Source: CAZQBY01 sp964540655
Lineage (GTDB): Archaea > Altiarchaeota > Altiarchaeia > JAFGQM01
NCBI GenBank assembly: GCA_964540655.1
Contig: CAZINR010000002.1
Span: 1-64,000 of the forward strand
Length of the DNA: 64,000 nucleotides
Direction: 5' to 3'
In this document: in pieces, positions 61,759-64,000 of the stretch
Numbering within the stretch: position 1 is the stretch's first letter
Layout: every line of letters starts with the position of its first letter
Notes under the pieces: model-generated
What the model was told of the DNA's origin: nothing
The model's database searches: none
Seen by the model: the letters and a program-made list of their open reading frames with translations, nothing else
Program-made: the position numbers and the translations under genes

Positions 61759-62139
61759 ATGACCTTCTACCGCAAGGGCGCCGACTTCGAGCGCAGTCTG
61801 GTCAGGGATCTCTGGGAAAACGGCTTCGCGGCCATAAGGGCGGCGGGCAGCGGTTCCGCGCCGCTGCCCATCCCGGACATCATCGCTATGAAGGACGGCA
61901 GGGTCATAATAATCGAGTGCAAGACCACGGGCAAGGACTCGTTCAGGCTTGGCAAGAAAGACGTCGAGACGCTTGAGACGTTCCGGTCGAGGGCCGACTG
62001 CGAGGCATATATAGCGGTCAAGTTCGACCGCAAGAAGCCGAGGTTCTTCCCTCTCGACCTGCTCTCAGGGAAGAAGATATCCAAAGCCGACACGTCCATA
62101 AGCTTCGAGACGCTCGTGGGCTTCCAGAAGACCCTATAG
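61759..62139 (+). CDS. hjc: Holliday junction resolvase Hjc
   Basis: A 126-residue archaeal resolvase of the restriction-endonuclease-like fold. FERSLVRDLWENGFAAIRAA with catalytic Glu10, AAGSGSAPLPIPDIIAMKDG (Asp), and VIIIECKTTGKDSFRL (Glu-x-Lys) form the active site. It cuts four-way junctions during recombination. A shared A/T-rich promoter region lies to the divergent surface-protein gene. It overlaps the next gene tail-to-tail by 6 nt. Confidence 0.92.
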   Translation: MTFYRKGADFERSLVRDLWENGFAAIRAAGSGSAPLPIPDIIAMKDGRVIIIECKTTGKDSFRLGKKDVETLETFRSRADCEAYIAVKFDRKKPRFFPLDLLSGKKISKADTSISFETLVGFQKTL

Positions 62140-63339
62140 GCCGGCCTTCTCCAAGGCGGTGTCGCCCCCGCCGCTCCAGCTCCATTTGCCCTTGGCGGGC
62201 TCGTCTTTTTCCCCCCCCCCCTCGCCCTCTTCGCCGCCCCCCCGCCTCTTCAGCATGGTGAGGATCAGTATCCCCGCCAGAAGCAGGCCTATCAGGATGA
62301 AATAGATGGTGTAGTCCGGCGCTTCCTCGACTATGACCACGGGCTCGTCGCCATCATCATCAGGCGGCTCTATCCCGGCTAGGGCCACCGCCTCGTTTAT
62401 CAGCCCGCGCGCCTCCTGGTAATCGCCGCTCGCGAAGGCCTTGGAGGCCTCATTATACTTCTCGGCCGCCTGCGGGTTCGTGGAATCCTTGATTATGCCA
62501 TAAGCTTCGTCAAGACGGTCCTTGGTCTCTTTCCTCTCGAAACGGGTCTCCAGATTCCCCAAGACGGTTTCCTTGAACGCTTCCTCGCCTTCCGCATATT
62601 CCTCCATCCCTGCGGCAAGCCCCTCGAGCCTCTGGCCGAATATCTGGGCATCGCTCGGGTTTATGGCCGCCACGTAGATTTCTTCGAGCGACGTCGCCAT
62701 CGTATTGTAATCGTTTATGAAACCTCCCCACGACTCGCTGAAGTTCTGCGCGAGGCTTATAGTGTGGTTGAAGAGGTCCAGATAGTCTATGAGCATTATG
62801 CAGTCCGGTCCGGAGAAGAATTCTTCTGAGCGATTATAAAGGCCGTCCACCTGTTCTGCCAGCCCCGTCGCCTTGTCTCTGACTTCTGCGAGCTGGTCCT
62901 TGAACCTGACGTATGCGGCCGCAGTTATGTGGCCGTCGTTTTTCAGCGTTAGCAGTATGTTCTGGTAATTATGGGTGGTCGAGTTCAAGCCGCGCATCTC
63001 TATCGCCAGGCTGGGGTCGGTTATGAACTGGCGGAAGATGTAAGAGCTGCCAACGTCCTCGGCGTATCTGACAGACACCAGGTCCGGCAGGAGATCACTC
63101 TCTAAAGGGACTACAGCGCCGTCCTGCTGCGATATCGCCAGGACCACGTTCTGCTTGTTGCCGAAATAGGTGAACTCGCAGAGCCAGTAGGAGCCCTCGC
63201 AGGAGACGGGGCCCGTGACCTGTATGGTCTCGCCCTCCCCGGCGTACTGGTTGCAGACGTTCCCGGCACCCTCCTGGCTCAGCTGGGCGGAGGCTATGGG
63301 CACCAGAAGGAAGAGGCAAATCAGGGCGGCTTTTTTCAT
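62134..63339 (-). CDS. secreted membrane-anchored helical protein
   Basis: A 401-residue protein. The signal peptide is MKKAALICLFLLVPIASAQL, then a Cys-containing N-terminal domain (VCNQYAGEGETIQVTGPVSC), a long helical region with TPR-like or coiled-coil character (about 150-330), an acidic linker, TM YTIYFILIGLLLAGILILTM, and a basic tail with GGGEEGEGGGEK low complexity. It is probably displayed on the cell surface. No family is recognised. Confidence 0.7.
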   Translation of the reverse strand: MKKAALICLFLLVPIASAQLSQEGAGNVCNQYAGEGETIQVTGPVSCEGSYWLCEFTYFGNKQNVVLAISQQDGAVVPLESDLLPDLVSVRYAEDVGSSYIFRQFITDPSLAIEMRGLNSTTHNYQNILLTLKNDGHITAAAYVRFKDQLAEVRDKATGLAEQVDGLYNRSEEFFSGPDCIMLIDYLDLFNHTISLAQNFSESWGGFINDYNTMATSLEEIYVAAINPSDAQIFGQRLEGLAAGMEEYAEGEEAFKETVLGNLETRFERKETKDRLDEAYGIIKDSTNPQAAEKYNEASKAFASGDYQEARGLINEAVALAGIEPPDDDGDEPVVIVEEAPDYTIYFILIGLLLAGILILTMLKRRGGGEEGEGGGEKDEPAKGKWSWSGGGDTALEKAGL

Positions 63340-63375
63340 TTTAGGGCCTATAATTAATGCCTTCTGGTTAAAAAG

Positions 63376-64000
63376 ATGGAAGTGAGGGTGGTCCTCCTGC
63401 GGCCGCAGGAGGAGGGGAACGTCGGGGCCATAGCGCGCGCCATGAGGAACTTCGGTTTTGAAGAGTTATTTCTTGTCAACCCCTGCGAGCTCGGGGGAGT
63501 GGCCCGGGCGTTCGCCAGTCACGGCATGACTGTCCTGGAGAAGTCTAAAACGGTCTCCAGTTTTCAGTCTGCGGTCCGCGGCTGCCAGCATATAGTGGGG
63601 ACTACAGGCAAGAAGGGCGGGCACAAGACGCCCAAGAGAAAGGCGCCCCTGACCCCGGAGCAGCTAAGGGAGACGCTCCCGCCCGGGAAGGTGGCCCTGG
63701 TATTCGGCAACGAGGCCTATGGCGTCCCCAACGAGCTTCTGGGCAAGACGGATTTTGTGGTCCGCATCCCGGCTAACCCGGAGTACCCCATCCTCAACCT
63801 GGCCCAGAGCGTCTGCGTGGTCCTCTACGAGCTCGCCAAGAAGAGTTACGAGAAGACGGTCAGGGAGAAGCCTCTCACGCGCAAGATGCGCGCGCAGCTG
63901 GACAAATACACGGGCCAGATAGTGGAGCAAGTCTACGAGCAGCCCCACCAGCAGAGGATGATAGATTCCACATTGAGGCGCATCTACGGCAAGTCTCTGC
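63376..64000 (+). CDS. TrmJ/SpoU-family tRNA 2'-O-methyltransferase (cut by window end)
   Basis: At least 208 residues are present and the C-terminus lies beyond the window. The start is MEVRVVLLRPQEEGNVGAIA, motif 1 is RAMRNFGFEELFLVNPCELG, motif 2 is VALVFGNEAYGVPNELL (near 117-133) and motif 3 is PILNLAQSVCVVLYEL. It is the SPOUT knot typical of TrmJ, which 2'-O-methylates tRNA position 32. The segment 63550-63577 consists of repeat-arm words within coding sequence (CCAGTTTTCAGTCTGCGGTC). Confidence 0.9.
   Translation, partial: MEVRVVLLRPQEEGNVGAIARAMRNFGFEELFLVNPCELGGVARAFASHGMTVLEKSKTVSSFQSAVRGCQHIVGTTGKKGGHKTPKRKAPLTPEQLRETLPPGKVALVFGNEAYGVPNELLGKTDFVVRIPANPEYPILNLAQSVCVVLYELAKKSYEKTVREKPLTRKMRAQLDKYTGQIVEQVYEQPHQQRMIDSTLRRIYGKSL

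Overview
ORGANISM. The window reads as an archaeal chromosome segment, probably a metagenome-assembled scaffold, since it has two placeholder runs of exactly 10 N. Archaeal marks are ribosomal protein L15e, two PurP-type ATP-grasp ligases (formate-dependent purine synthesis), Sep-tRNA:Cys-tRNA synthase, an Hjc Holliday-junction resolvase, a KaiC-like ATPase beside a V4R protein, a UbiA prenyltransferase, a glycosyl-3-phosphoglycerate synthase/phosphatase pair, and three tRNA genes with introns at the canonical 37/38 position. Archaeal cold-shock proteins, the small genes and the many Cys-rich surface proteins fit a DPANN-like or other uncultivated lineage. I cannot place it more precisely.

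LAYOUT. (1) 0-3 kb: DEAD-box RNA helicase with a structured leader, two cold-shock proteins and an FKBP-type isomerase, a cold/RNA-folding neighbourhood. (2) 3.0-22.35 kb: an accessory island ending exactly at an intron-containing tRNA-Tyr gene. It is a string of cassettes: toxin-antitoxin, an 8-gene phosphonate-like biosynthetic operon, winged-helix/RelE, Fic, NYN nuclease, RHH/RelE, RelE/antitoxin, and KaiC/V4R/UbiA. Long repeats separate them, each carrying a 13-14 nt copy of the tRNA-Tyr 3' end. (3) 22.4-26.3 kb: basic hypothetical proteins, a histidine phosphatase, and two putative peptidoglycan-active enzymes (NlpC/P60-like and a Tat-exported lytic transglycosylase). (4) 26.3-28.04 kb: a second, smaller array (HicAB, then RHH/RelE) built the same way on the 3' end of an intron-containing tRNA-Gly gene. 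(5) 28.1-53.9 kb: GC-rich housekeeping: FNR-type reductase, MATE exporter, HemK-like methyltransferase, Na/Pi transporter, GH15-like hydrolase, malic enzyme, compatible-solute synthesis, FAD protein, PurP cluster, membrane/surface proteins, aminotransferase, L15e, ABC exporter, SDR, PPOX and a Cys-rich repeat protein. (6) 53.9-54.3 kb: tRNA-Arg with two more 3'-end copies beside it. (7) 54.4-64 kb: HTH regulator, SepCysS, copper module (cupredoxin, CopZ, CopA, HMA-like), surface proteins, Hjc and a TrmJ-like methyltransferase cut by the window end.

MAIN DISCOVERY CANDIDATES. (a) tRNA-anchored cassette arrays: at two tRNA genes, and in relic form at a third, cassettes lie downstream of the tRNA 3' end. 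Each is bounded by a repeat made of a boundary motif near GTCGGC abutting a stop codon, two inverted arms built from degenerate GAAGACTG words, and a copy of the tRNA acceptor/T-stem end. This looks like an integron-like or serial-integration accretion system. No recombinase is in the window. (b) A mobile element of about 55 nt forming two tandem hairpins, present in 11 copies, with compensatory changes that preserve pairing and filled/empty sites visible. (c) A phosphonate- or phosphinate-like gene cluster (PEP-mutase-like enzyme, two B12-type radical SAM enzymes, a diverged homocitrate/isopropylmalate-synthase homologue, a LUD protein, a phosphonopyruvate/sulfopyruvate-decarboxylase-like enzyme, an HMGL-type aldolase and a YjbQ protein) carried as cargo between two of the repeats.
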